Assembly: GCA_964549735.1 (NCBI GenBank)
Contig: CAZJWO010000033.1
Location: forward strand, 1 to 32,230
Reading direction: 5' to 3'
DNA: 32,230 nt
Source: Glo-17 sp964549735
Lineage (GTDB): Bacteria > Krumholzibacteriota > Krumholzibacteriia > LZORAL124-64-63
The notes under the pieces are model-generated. The model saw only the letters and a program-made list of their open reading frames with translations. It did no database searches and was not told where the DNA came from. The position numbers and the translations under genes were made by a program. Positions within the stretch are counted from its first letter, which is position 1. Every line of letters starts with the position of its first letter. Shown here one piece after another: positions 1 to 7,886 of the stretch.

Positions 1-33
1 TTCGCTCGCCGGACGGCGGACGCCTCAATGCGC

Positions 34-57
34 GCGGCCGCCCGCCGGGGCGGCCGC
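34..57 (-). terminator. GC-rich hairpin after the diiron protein gene
   Basis: A perfect 10-bp stem (GCGGCCGCCC / GGGCGGCCGC) closes a 4-nt loop (GCCG), 30 bp past the stop codon of the leftward gene at 87-620. No T-run follows on either strand, so it is not a classic intrinsic terminator. It may act as an mRNA 3'-end stabiliser or assist termination. Confidence 0.35.
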
Positions 58-86
58 ACGCCGGCCAGGAGGCGGGTTCGTCGCGG

Positions 87-620
87 CTAGCCGCCGTCGA
101 GCATCGGGTTCTCGTCGAATCCGTGCCAGCCCTCGGGGTCGGCCAGGTAGTCGTACGTATTCTTGAGCAGGGCGTAGTGGTGCTGCTCTTCTTGGGCCAG
201 TGCGCGGAAGATCTCCTTGGCGCGCTCCGACTCGACCGTGGCCACGGCGTCGCTGTACATCTTGTAGCCGCGACGCTCGACGTCCATGGCGCCCTCGATG
301 ATCTTGAGCTCCTCCGGCGCGGCCGTGTAGGGATCTTTCGCCTTCTCCAGCGCGGCCTCGAAGATCTGGCGCGCCGAGCGGCCGTCGTCGTCGTGCTCGG
401 GCTGCATGTCTTCGGGATTGTTGTTGACCAGCAACTGGCGCTTCAGCTGCAGCAGATAGGCCTTGTGCCCCTTCTCGTCCTCCGCCAGCGAACGGAAGAG
501 ATTGCGCTCCAGCTCGCTGGGCGCGTTCTCGGCTCGGTCCAGGAAAAAGGCCATGCCGGTTTCCTCGAACTTGACGGCCTTGTCCAGGATCGTCAGGCAC
601 TCGCGCACATCGTCCTTCAT
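87..620 (-). CDS. Rubrerythrin-like ferritin-family diiron protein
   Basis: A 177-residue, mostly helical protein of the ferritin-like/rubrerythrin superfamily. Two half-repeats carry the expected diiron ligands: an early Glu in KFEETGMAF, the ExxH motif in AEDEKGH (about residue 46), a Glu in GAMDVERRGYKMY, and the second ExxH in AQEEQHH (about 143). There is no C-terminal rubredoxin Cys4 domain, so it is a stand-alone diiron module. The C-terminal tail WHGFDENPM resembles that of many small anaerobe rubrerythrin-like proteins. The family usually handles peroxide or iron in the cytoplasm; the exact reaction cannot be told from sequence. The start is supported by AGGAGG 8 nt upstream. It is divergent from citrate synthase. 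Confidence 0.85.
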   Translation of the reverse strand: MKDDVRECLTILDKAVKFEETGMAFFLDRAENAPSELERNLFRSLAEDEKGHKAYLLQLKRQLLVNNNPEDMQPEHDDDGRSARQIFEAALEKAKDPYTAAPEELKIIEGAMDVERRGYKMYSDAVATVESERAKEIFRALAQEEQHHYALLKNTYDYLADPEGWHGFDENPMLDGG

Positions 621-647
621 GCGTGGTCCTCCTCGGTGACGGCCTCC

Positions 648-674
648 GGTCTAACGCGTCGATTTCGCTGCCAA
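648..674 (-). promoter_or_regulatory. Possible promoter of the diiron protein gene
   Basis: On the minus strand TTGGCA (669-674, 5/6 to the -35 consensus) is followed after a short 15-nt spacer by TAGACC (648-653, 3/6 to -10). It lies about 30 bp before the start codon at 620. The weak -10 makes this tentative. Confidence 0.28.
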
Positions 675-721
675 ACAAACAACAGACGGGTCGATTCGGC
701 AACCGGAACCCGCGGTGCGCC

Positions 722-749
722 TTGCCGCCTCTGCGGACGCTGCTAGTAT
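722..749 (+). promoter_or_regulatory. Probable extended -10 promoter of citrate synthase
   Basis: TTGCCG (722-727, 4/6) and TAGTAT (744-749, 4/6) are separated by 16 nt. A TG one base before the -10 gives the extended form TGCTAGTAT. The distance to the start codon at 827 leaves a 5' leader of about 70 nt. The promoters at 2222-2250 and 10191-10219 share the TGCTA start of the -10. Confidence 0.5.
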
Positions 750-826
750 GTCGCCAACGGCCCGCCCAGCCGAACCCCGGCGGCGGGCGGTCCGCGCACC
801 GACCAGCAAGGTGAGGAGACACCGGC

Positions 827-2107
827 ATGGCCAATCTGCAGGAACGACTCGCTCAGACGATCCCCCATTGGCGCGACGAATTGCGCGACCTGGTCCAGAA
901 CCACGGCGACCAGGTCATCAGCCAGGTGACGGTGGCCCAGGCCGTCGGCGGCATGCGCGGCGTCAAGGGCATGATCTGCGATACGAGCGAGGTGCCCCCG
1001 GACGTAGGACTGCTGGTGCGCGGCATCCCGATCGGCGAGCTGACCGGACACACTCCGGAGGACATCTTCTATCTGCTGTGCACGGGCGAACTCCCCACGC
1101 CGGACGCGCGCGAGCACCTGCGCGCCGACCTCGCACGCCGCGCCGTCGTCCCGGACTACGTCTGGCAGGTGATCGAGAGCCTGCCCGCCGACTCGCATCC
1201 GATGTGCATGCTCGACACCGCCGTGCTGAGTATGCAGGGCGAGAGCGCGTTCGTGCGCGCTTACGACGAAGGCGTGGCCAAGACCGAGTTCTGGACGTCC
1301 ATGCTCGAGGACTGTCTGAATCTGCTGGCGCGGATGCCGACGATCGCGGCGGCGATCTACCGCCAGCGCTTCGGCAAGGGACCGCGCATCGCCCCGCGCG
1401 CCGACCTCGATTTCTCCGAGAACTTCGCCCATATGCTCGGCCTGCGCGACGTGCACGCCGAAGCGGCCGACGCGTTGCGCCTCTACCTCGTCCTGCACTG
1501 CGATCACGAAGGCGGCAACGTCTCCGCCCACACCAGCAGCCTCGTGGGTTCGGCCCTCAGCGACGCCTACTACTCCGTCTCGGCCGGCCTGAACGGCTTG
1601 AGCGGCCCGCTGCACGGGCTCGCCAATCAGGAGTGCCTGAAGTGGGTGCTGGCGGTGCGCGATCAGTTCGGGGGCGTGCCCAGCGAGGACCAGCTGCGCG
1701 CGTTCGCCTGGGAGACGCTCGACAGCGGGCGCGTGATCCCCGGCTACGGCCACGCCGTGCTGCGCGTGACCGACCCCCGTTTCAGCGCCTTGCTGGCCTT
1801 CGGCGAGAAGCACTTCCCCGGCGACGAGATCGTGCAGATCGTCAGCCGCGTGTTCAAGGTGATTCCCGAGGTGCTGCGCGAGCAGGGCAAGGCCAAGAAC
1901 GTCTGGCCGAACGTGGACGCCGCCAGCGGGGCGATCCTCTACCACTACGGCATGACCGAGTTCCCGTACTACACGGTGCTCTTCTCCGTGTCGCGGGTCA
2001 TGGGCATGTGCGCCCAGCTCGTGTGGAACCGGGCCATGCTCATGCCGATCGAACGGCCGAAATCGGTCACGCTGGCCTGGCTCAAGCAGCAGGTCGGCGG
2101 CGCCTGA
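827..2107 (+). CDS. gltA: Citrate (Si)-synthase, eukaryote/mitochondrial type
   Basis: A 426-residue citrate synthase, which condenses acetyl-CoA and oxaloacetate to citrate at the entry of the TCA cycle. It resembles the mitochondrial enzyme much more than the hexameric E. coli GltA. Matching blocks are HCDHEGGNVSAHT (about 224-236), GLSGPLHGLANQE (257-269), PGYGHAVLRVTDPRF (305-319), EQGKAKNVWPNVDAASG (352-368) and YGMTEFPYYTVLF. The catalytic triad is intact: His263, His309 and Asp364. The start follows a GGTGAGGAG ribosome site. It appears to be a single-gene unit with its own promoter. Confidence in function is high; the type assignment rests on motif similarity to animal citrate synthase. 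Confidence 0.95.
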   Translation: MANLQERLAQTIPHWRDELRDLVQNHGDQVISQVTVAQAVGGMRGVKGMICDTSEVPPDVGLLVRGIPIGELTGHTPEDIFYLLCTGELPTPDAREHLRADLARRAVVPDYVWQVIESLPADSHPMCMLDTAVLSMQGESAFVRAYDEGVAKTEFWTSMLEDCLNLLARMPTIAAAIYRQRFGKGPRIAPRADLDFSENFAHMLGLRDVHAEAADALRLYLVLHCDHEGGNVSAHTSSLVGSALSDAYYSVSAGLNGLSGPLHGLANQECLKWVLAVRDQFGGVPSEDQLRAFAWETLDSGRVIPGYGHAVLRVTDPRFSALLAFGEKHFPGDEIVQIVSRVFKVIPEVLREQGKAKNVWPNVDAASGAILYHYGMTEFPYYTVLFSVSRVMGMCAQLVWNRAMLMPIERPKSVTLAWLKQQVGGA

Positions 2108-2132
2108 GGCCGGTCGCCGCACGTGCGCGCGC

Positions 2133-2159
2133 CCGCCGCGACAGCCGTCCGCGCGGCGG
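2133..2159 (+). terminator. Hairpin downstream of citrate synthase
   Basis: An 8-bp stem (CCGCCGCG / CGCGGCGG) with an 11-nt loop lies 26 bp after the citrate synthase stop. There is no T-run. It could help end the gltA transcript or simply reflect high GC. Confidence 0.25.
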
Positions 2160-2221
2160 ATGCTGCGGTCCGGGCCACGGGGAGATAACGGGACTCAAGA
2201 TCGTTTTCGCGCCATCGGACC

Positions 2222-2250
2222 TTTCCATATCGCAATCTTTTTGCTATCAT
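2222..2250 (+). promoter_or_regulatory. Probable extended -10 promoter of the secreted metallo-hydrolase
   Basis: TTTCCA (2222-2227, 4/6) and TATCAT (2245-2250, 5/6) are spaced by 17 nt, with a TG at 2242-2243 giving TGCTATCAT. The site sits in a local AT-rich patch in otherwise GC-rich DNA and leaves a leader of about 55 nt before the start at 2312. Confidence 0.5.
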
Positions 2251-2311
2251 CGTTATTGTAGACGCTGCTGAGGCTTCGCCCACTCCGGCCGCGCCCGGAA
2301 AGGATCTCGTC

Positions 2312-3547
2312 ATGCTGCGACGCTTCCTCTACCTGGCCGCGCTAGGCCTGCTCCTGCCCGCCTCGACCATGGCGGCCGTCACGATCACGGTCTTCGACGT
2401 CGGCCAGGGCGACGCCACCCTTGTCGAGTCTTCCAGCGGCATGACGCTGCTCTTCGACGCCGGCCCGAGCGCCTCGATCGCCAACAGCAAGATACTGCCG
2501 TATCTGGCCAGCAAGGGCATCACGAGCCTCGACTACATCGTGTCCAGCCATTACCATGCCGACCACATCGGCGGCACCGTCACCGTCTACAACCAGATGG
2601 GCGCCGCGCACGGCGTCTGGGACCGCGGCTGGAGCTACACGACCGCGACCTACAGCACCTATGCCGCCACGGTCGCGGCCGACCGGCAGGCCCTGACGCA
2701 ATTCAAGGTCCTGGACCTGGGCGCCGGCGTGACGGCCACCGTGCTCGCGCTCAACGGCAACGGGGTGCTCTCGCCGCCCTTCAACAATTCCAGCCGCGAA
2801 AACGAGTACAGCGTGGCCCTGCTGATCGAGGCGGGCGATTTCGACTTCTTCCAGGGCGGCGATCTGCCGGGCACCAATAGCGGCGGCTACGTCAACATCG
2901 AGACCTCGGTCGCGCAGACCATGCTGGCCCTCGGCAAGGCCGACATCGAGGTGTACCGCGTCAACCACCACGGCAGCTACAGCAGCAGCAACACCTACTT
3001 CCTGAACACGACGACCCCCGAGGTGGCGATCATCTCCTGCGGTCTGAACAATGACTACGGGCACCCGCACGAGGAACCGGTCGTCCGCATGCAGCAACGC
3101 GGCATCCACATGTACATGACGACCGCCGGCGGCGGCTATACCCTGCCGCCCGAGTACATGACGATCGCCAACGGCAACATCGTCATCCAGACCACCGGCT
3201 ACGGCACCTACACCGTCAACGGCGACCTCTGGGAGATGGACGAGCCGGCCGTTTCGGTGCTGGATGTGCCCGCGGCCTTCACCTTGCTTGGCAACCATCC
3301 CAATCCGTTCAACCCGGCGACCGTGATCACTTTCCGCTCCGCGCGCGGCGGATCCGGCCAGCTCCTGGTCTACGACCTCGCCGGCCGGCGGCAGTGGCAC
3401 GCCGGATTCACCGCGCCGGCGGGCGACCATCAGATCACCTGGCAGGCCCGGGACCTCGACGGCCGCATGCTGCCGGCCGGCGTCTATCTCTACCAGGTGA
3501 TCATGCCCGAAGGGCGCGCCAGCGGCCGCATGGTCCTCGCCAAGTAA
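2312..3547 (+). CDS. Secreted ComEC-like metallo-beta-lactamase-fold hydrolase with FlgD-like tail
   Basis: A 411-residue exported protein. Residues 1-22 form a signal peptide (Arg-Arg, hydrophobic stretch, ending near AA). Residues 24-320 are a metallo-beta-lactamase fold like the hydrolase domain of the competence protein ComEC: VFDVGQGDATLV at about 27-38, the metal motif H80-Y-H82-A-D84-H85, GGDLP near 187 and NHHGSYSSS near 220. Residues 325-411 form a FlgD-like/T9SS-type C-terminal domain beginning PNPFNP and ending GVYLYQVIMPEG..MVLAK. ComEC family domains are nucleases or phosphodiesterases; an extracellular nuclease role is an inference. AAAGGA lies before the start. No ComEC membrane channel is attached, so it is a stand-alone secreted form. 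Confidence 0.82.
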   Translation: MLRRFLYLAALGLLLPASTMAAVTITVFDVGQGDATLVESSSGMTLLFDAGPSASIANSKILPYLASKGITSLDYIVSSHYHADHIGGTVTVYNQMGAAHGVWDRGWSYTTATYSTYAATVAADRQALTQFKVLDLGAGVTATVLALNGNGVLSPPFNNSSRENEYSVALLIEAGDFDFFQGGDLPGTNSGGYVNIETSVAQTMLALGKADIEVYRVNHHGSYSSSNTYFLNTTTPEVAIISCGLNNDYGHPHEEPVVRMQQRGIHMYMTTAGGGYTLPPEYMTIANGNIVIQTTGYGTYTVNGDLWEMDEPAVSVLDVPAAFTLLGNHPNPFNPATVITFRSARGGSGQLLVYDLAGRRQWHAGFTAPAGDHQITWQARDLDGRMLPAGVYLYQVIMPEGRASGRMVLAK

Positions 3548-3670
3548 TCGCCTGCGGCGTCCAACCCGCCTCGCTGTCCGACCCGCTCGCCCGGCGCTGG
3601 TTTTTCCTCGCTGCGACGTTAGGTTGCGGCGACCATGAGCCCCTGGTCCCTGCCTGACGGGAGGACATCG

Positions 3671-4978
3671 ATGAAACGTTCCCTCGTGGTGTTGCTCGTT
3701 CTGGCCGCCGCGGTCGTCGTGTTCTGGGCCGCCGGCCGGCGCAGCGACAAAGCCGCCGTCCACTATCGTCTGGTCGGCGTCGAGCGGGGCGACCTGGCCG
3801 CGGTGGTCTCGGCGACGGGGCACCTCGAGCCGGTCGTCACGGTGCAGGTCGGCACCCAGGTATCGGGCATCATCCACGCCATCTACGCGGATTTCAACGA
3901 CCGGGTGCACGCCGGGCAGGTCATCGCGCGCATCGACACGACGCTGCTCGCGGGCGCGGTCGGCTCGGCGGCGGCGCAACGCGAGAGGCACCTGGCCGAG
4001 CTGCGCCACGCCGAGCGCGAGCATACGCGGCTCTCCAGCCTCCGGGCGGAGAATCTCGTCGCCGAGACCGAATACTTCACGGCCCGCTACGCACTGGACG
4101 TCGCTCGCGCCGCTGTCGCCGGCGCCGAGATCGATCTGGCGCGCGCCCGCCAAAACCTCGCCTATGCCACGATCACCTCTCCCATCGACGGCACCGTCAT
4201 CTCCCGCGCCGTCGACAGCGGGCAGACCGTGCAGGCCAGCTTCGCCGCGCCGGAACTCTTCCTGATCGCCAACGATCTGGCGCGCATGCAGATCCTGGCC
4301 GCGGTCGACGAGAGCGACATCGGACAGATCTCGGCCGGACAGACCGCGCGCTTCACGGTGCAGGCCTACCCCGACGCGGTCTTCGCTGGCGAGGTGCGCC
4401 AGGTCCGCCTGCTCGGCAGCACGACCGAGAACGTCGTCACCTACACCGTGGTCGTCGACGTCGACAACGCCGACGGCCGCCTGCTGCCGGGCATGACCGC
4501 CACGGTCGATTTCCTCGTCGACAGCGCCCAGGACGTGCTCTACGTCGCGAACGCGGCGCTCCGTTTCCGGCCCGCCGAGACGGTCATGCAGGCGGCGCTC
4601 GAACGGCGGCGCGCCGAGAGCGGCGCCAGACGGGCGCAGGACGGCGAGCAGCCGGGCGCTGGCGGCGGCCCGGGCAGCGCCGCCGCGGGCGTCGCGACGC
4701 GCGGCGGCCAGCCGGGCCAGCCGGGCCAAGCGGCGGCAGGCGGCGGCCGCGACCGCGGCATGCTCTGGATCCAGCGTCCCGACGGCCAGCTCGATGTCGT
4801 CATGGTGCGCACCGGCATCAGCGACGGCGTGCATACCGTCGTGCAGGGCCGCGATCTCGAGGCCGGCCAGCAGGTCATCGCCGGCATGTCCAGCCAGCCG
4901 ATCGCGACGACGACCTCGCCGTTCCAGCCAGCCGGCCAGCAGCCGGGGCCGGTCCGCCGCGTGCCGGGAGGCTTCTGA
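3671..4978 (+). CDS. macA: Periplasmic adaptor (membrane fusion protein) of a MacAB-type exporter
   Basis: A 435-residue RND/MacA-type periplasmic adaptor linking an inner-membrane ABC exporter to an outer-membrane channel. It has an N-terminal membrane anchor (LVVLLVLAAAVVVFWAAG), a first lipoyl half (VSATGHLEPVVTVQVGTQVSG), a helical hairpin (about 85-150), the second lipoyl half (ATITSPIDGTVISRAVDSGQTV) and a beta-barrel. After it lies a low-complexity Gly/Gln/Ala-rich segment containing GQPGQPGQ, then a final beta domain. I chose the ATG at 3671 because GGGAGG precedes it; an in-frame ATG at 3635 has no ribosome site. The stop is 2 nt before the ATPase gene. No TolC-type partner is in the window. 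Confidence 0.85.
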   Translation: MKRSLVVLLVLAAAVVVFWAAGRRSDKAAVHYRLVGVERGDLAAVVSATGHLEPVVTVQVGTQVSGIIHAIYADFNDRVHAGQVIARIDTTLLAGAVGSAAAQRERHLAELRHAEREHTRLSSLRAENLVAETEYFTARYALDVARAAVAGAEIDLARARQNLAYATITSPIDGTVISRAVDSGQTVQASFAAPELFLIANDLARMQILAAVDESDIGQISAGQTARFTVQAYPDAVFAGEVRQVRLLGSTTENVVTYTVVVDVDNADGRLLPGMTATVDFLVDSAQDVLYVANAALRFRPAETVMQAALERRRAESGARRAQDGEQPGAGGGPGSAAAGVATRGGQPGQPGQAAAGGGRDRGMLWIQRPDGQLDVVMVRTGISDGVHTVVQGRDLEAGQQVIAGMSSQPIATTTSPFQPAGQQPGPVRRVPGGF

Positions 4979-4980
4979 GC

Positions 4981-5721
4981 ATGGCATCCCGAGCGGTCAT
5001 CCGGACCGAAGCGTTGCAGCGCACCTACTATCTCGGCCGCAACGAGGTTCGCGCGCTGGCCGGCGTGAGCCTGACGGTCTCGCCGGGCGAGATGATCGCG
5101 ATCATGGGCGCTTCGGGCTCCGGCAAGTCCACGCTCATGAACATCCTCGGCTGCCTGGACCGTCCCACGGCCGGACGTTACGAACTCGACGGCAACGCGG
5201 TCGAGAACCTCCGGCGCGATGAGCTGGCCGACATCCGCAATCGGCACATCGGCTTCGTCTTCCAGGGGTTCAATCTGCTGGCCCGGTCGAGCGCGCAGGA
5301 GAACGTGGAGCTGCCGCTGCTGTACGACCGCACGGGCCGGCGGCGCGATTCGGCCAAGGCCGCGCGCCTGGCGCTGGAGCGCGTGGGTCTCGGCGATCGC
5401 CGGCATCATCAGCCCAGCGAGCTGTCGGGCGGCCAGCAGCAACGCGTCGCCATCGCCCGCGCACTGGTCACCGAGCCCTCGCTGCTCCTGGCCGACGAGC
5501 CGACAGGCAACCTGGACACCCGCACCGGGATCGAGGTGCTGGCGCTCTTCCAGCAGCTCAACGCCCAGGGGCTGACCGTGGTCATGGTGACCCACGAGCA
5601 GGACATCGCCCGCTACGTGCAGCGGGTCGTCGAGCTACGCGACGGCAGCGTCGTGCGCGACGAGCCGGTCGCCGACCGGCGCGACGCCGCCGCGGACCTG
5701 GCGCGCCTGCCGGCGGCCTGA
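4981..5721 (+). CDS. macB: ABC transporter ATP-binding protein, MacB/LolD family
   Basis: A 246-residue nucleotide-binding subunit. It carries Walker A GASGSGKST (about 43-51), the Q-loop FVFQGFNLL, the ABC signature LSGGQQQRVAIARAL, Walker B LLLADEPTGNLD and the switch His in MVTHEQD. This set is typical of the MacB/LolD/FtsE class that energises periplasmic mechanotransmission without moving substrate across the inner membrane. Here the ATPase and permease are separate polypeptides, unlike the fused E. coli MacB. It is the middle gene of the adaptor-ATPase-permease operon. Substrate is unknown; lipoprotein, peptide or macrolide export are all possible. Confidence 0.92.
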   Translation: MASRAVIRTEALQRTYYLGRNEVRALAGVSLTVSPGEMIAIMGASGSGKSTLMNILGCLDRPTAGRYELDGNAVENLRRDELADIRNRHIGFVFQGFNLLARSSAQENVELPLLYDRTGRRRDSAKAARLALERVGLGDRRHHQPSELSGGQQQRVAIARALVTEPSLLLADEPTGNLDTRTGIEVLALFQQLNAQGLTVVMVTHEQDIARYVQRVVELRDGSVVRDEPVADRRDAAADLARLPAA

Positions 5722-5731
5722 GAGGAGCAGC

Positions 5732-6949
5732 ATGCGACCGGACCGCCTCGTACGCATCGCGCTGCGCAGCATCGCGCGCACGAAGCTCCGCAGCGCGCTG
5801 ACCATGCTCGGCATCATCATCGGGGTGGGCGCGGTCATCGTCATGGTGGCCATCGGCCAGGGCGCGCGTTCGCGCATCGAGGAGAGCATCCAGAACCTGG
5901 GCACCAACATGGTCGTGATCACGCCCGGCGCGAGCACGGCGGGCGGCATCAGCCGCGGCGCCGGCAGCTTCAACCGGCTGACGGTCGAGGACGCCGCCAA
6001 GCTGGCGCGCGAGAGCATGCTGCTGGCTCATGTCTCACCGGTGATCATGGCCGGCGCGAGGATCCGCGGCGGCGGCGCCAACTGGTTCGCGCCCGTCTAC
6101 GGGGTCGACGTCGCGTACCAGGCCATCCGCGACTGGCAGACCAGCAGCGGGCAGTTCTTCAACCAGACCGACGTCCGCACGAACCGTCGGGTGTGCCTGC
6201 TCGGCGCGACGGTGGCGGCGCAGCTCTTCGCCGGCCAGGACCCGGTCGGCCAGGAGGTGCTGCTGCGCAGTGTGCCGTTCCGCGTCATCGGCGTGCTGGC
6301 CGCGAAGGGCCAGTCCGCCAGCGGCGCCGACCAGGACGACTGCGTGCTCGCTCCCTATACGACCGTGCAGACGCGGCTCGCGGGCCGCCAGTGGATCGCG
6401 CAGATCCTGGCGTCGACCTGGTCGGCGGCCGACGTGCCGGCCGCCATGGCGGAGACCTCGGTCATCATGCGCGAAAGCCATCGACTGGCCGATTGGGAGG
6501 AGAACGATTTCACGGTGCGCAACCAGGCGGATCTGGCGGCCGCCGCGACCGGCACCACCGAGGTCATGACGATCCTGCTGGCCTGCATCGCGGGCATCTC
6601 GCTGCTCGTCGGCGGCATCGGCATCATGAACATCATGCTGGTGTCGGTGACCGAGCGCACGCGGGAGATCGGCATCCGCATGGCCGTGGGCGCGCGGCCG
6701 AGCGACGTCATGCTGCAGTTCCTGGTCGAGAGCATCGTGCTGTCGGTGCTCGGCGGTCTGCTCGGCGTGGCTCTCGGCTACGGCGGCTCGGCGCTCGTGG
6801 CGCGCATGACGGGCTGGCCCACGGCGATCGACCCCAGCATGGTCGGCCTGGCCCTGGGCTTCGCCGGCGCGGTCGGCATCTTCTTCGGCTTCTGGCCGGC
6901 TCGCAAGGCGGCGGCGCTCGATCCGATCGCGGCTCTGCGGTACGAGTGA
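5732..6949 (+). CDS. ABC transporter permease, MacB/FtsX type
   Basis: A 405-residue permease with the MacB topology: one N-terminal membrane helix (about 20-42, LTMLGIIIGVGAVIVMVAI), a large periplasmic MacB_PCD domain (about 45-275), then three helices ending in the FtsX domain. The conserved segment GIGIMNIMLVSVTERTREIG (about 293-312) is the classic MacB/FtsX cytoplasmic coupling region, and the C-terminus PARKAAALDPIAALRYE is the family hallmark. It follows the ATPase by 10 bp with a GAGAGGAG ribosome site. The stop lies 7 bp from the end of the convergent PAP2 gene. Confidence 0.93.
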   Translation: MRPDRLVRIALRSIARTKLRSALTMLGIIIGVGAVIVMVAIGQGARSRIEESIQNLGTNMVVITPGASTAGGISRGAGSFNRLTVEDAAKLARESMLLAHVSPVIMAGARIRGGGANWFAPVYGVDVAYQAIRDWQTSSGQFFNQTDVRTNRRVCLLGATVAAQLFAGQDPVGQEVLLRSVPFRVIGVLAAKGQSASGADQDDCVLAPYTTVQTRLAGRQWIAQILASTWSAADVPAAMAETSVIMRESHRLADWEENDFTVRNQADLAAAATGTTEVMTILLACIAGISLLVGGIGIMNIMLVSVTERTREIGIRMAVGARPSDVMLQFLVESIVLSVLGGLLGVALGYGGSALVARMTGWPTAIDPSMVGLALGFAGAVGIFFGFWPARKAAALDPIAALRYE

Positions 6950-6956
6950 CCGCCGG

Positions 6957-7808
6957 TCAGCAGGGCGCCGGCGGCGTGCGCTGCGGAGCGGCCGGCGTGG
7001 CCGGCGCGACCTCGCCCGGCTGCGCCCCCGCGCCCGCAGGGCGCACGGCGGCCACGGCGTTGCCGGCGATCAGCCAGCCGAGCAGGATCTGCGACGGGTA
7101 GTGCATGCGGTCCTGCAAGCGCGACCAGCCGGTCAGCAGCCCCGCGCAGCGGGTCGCGTAGCGGCCGGACCGCGACCCCAGGCGGTCCGCCAGGTTCCAC
7201 CAGGGAATGGCCGCCAGGAAGGCGTGCCCGCTGGCGGCATTGGCGTGCGCCATGGGCCGCCAGCGAGGCGAGGCGTCGCGGCTCAGCGGGCGGTTGCTGC
7301 CCAGCACCCGCTGGACGGTCCACAGCGTGGGCAGACCGACGCTCATCGCTTCGAAATTGGCGCGCCCCCAGCGCGAGAACGGGCTGGTCTTGCCCAGCCA
7401 ATCGCCCAGCGCGGCCACGCCCCAGACCAGATAGAGCTCGCGTTCGCCCCAGGGCTTGACGACCGCGGCGATGCGATCGCCCGGGCTCGGCGGGTAAGCC
7501 TCGGCGCGCAACCGCTTCGCTTCGTCGGCACGGTCGGCCGCACGCAGCGCATCGCGGTCGGCGGCGAGCCGACCTTCCCGCGGATCGGTCCACGCGGCGT
7601 GGCGCCTCTCCAGCGCGGCGTCCGCCCCGCTGTAGACCAGGACCGCGGCGGCGCCCAGCCCCAGGCCCAGGCGCAGGAACGCGCGGCGGCCGTAGTTGCG
7701 GCGCCAGTGCGGGCCGGTGTGCCGGAACAGCACGCGGCCGCGGCGGCGCGGGCCAGGCGTCGGCCAGGCGACGACGAGGATCAGCACGACCAGAGCCGCG
7801 ATCCACAT
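6957..7808 (-). CDS. PAP2-superfamily phosphatase-like membrane protein with altered motifs
   Basis: About 283 residues. N-terminal hydrophobic helix, a second one (LGLGLGAAAVLVYSGA), then a PAP2 core. The three PAP2 motifs are recognisable but changed: motif 1 reads Q-x6-RP (QRVLGSNRP, Lys to Gln), motif 2 reads ASGH (Pro to Ala, His kept) and motif 3 reads SRLQDRMHYPSQ (Arg and His kept, final Asp to Gln). Glucose-6-phosphatase also has Gln at that last position, so activity is not excluded. The C-terminal 40 residues are Pro/Ala-rich. Start 7808 is preferred because GGGAG lies 8 nt upstream; the alternative ATG at 7823 has no clear ribosome site. Likely substrates are lipid or polyprenyl phosphates. 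Confidence 0.65.
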   Translation of the reverse strand: MWIAALVVLILVVAWPTPGPRRRGRVLFRHTGPHWRRNYGRRAFLRLGLGLGAAAVLVYSGADAALERRHAAWTDPREGRLAADRDALRAADRADEAKRLRAEAYPPSPGDRIAAVVKPWGERELYLVWGVAALGDWLGKTSPFSRWGRANFEAMSVGLPTLWTVQRVLGSNRPLSRDASPRWRPMAHANAASGHAFLAAIPWWNLADRLGSRSGRYATRCAGLLTGWSRLQDRMHYPSQILLGWLIAGNAVAAVRPAGAGAQPGEVAPATPAAPQRTPPAPC

Positions 7809-7886
7809 GCGCACCGCTCCCATCCCGGGCCGCTCGGCGCGCGCGCCGGCGCCATCGGGGCCGCTGTCAGCGTCGAATAGCCACCG

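Noticed and set aside
2342..4987. An 881-codon open frame on the minus strand opposite the hydrolase and adaptor genes
   Set aside because: Its composition (Asp/Arg/His/Ala-rich, no motifs) is that of an antisense shadow; the plus-strand genes have signal peptides, metal motifs and ribosome sites.
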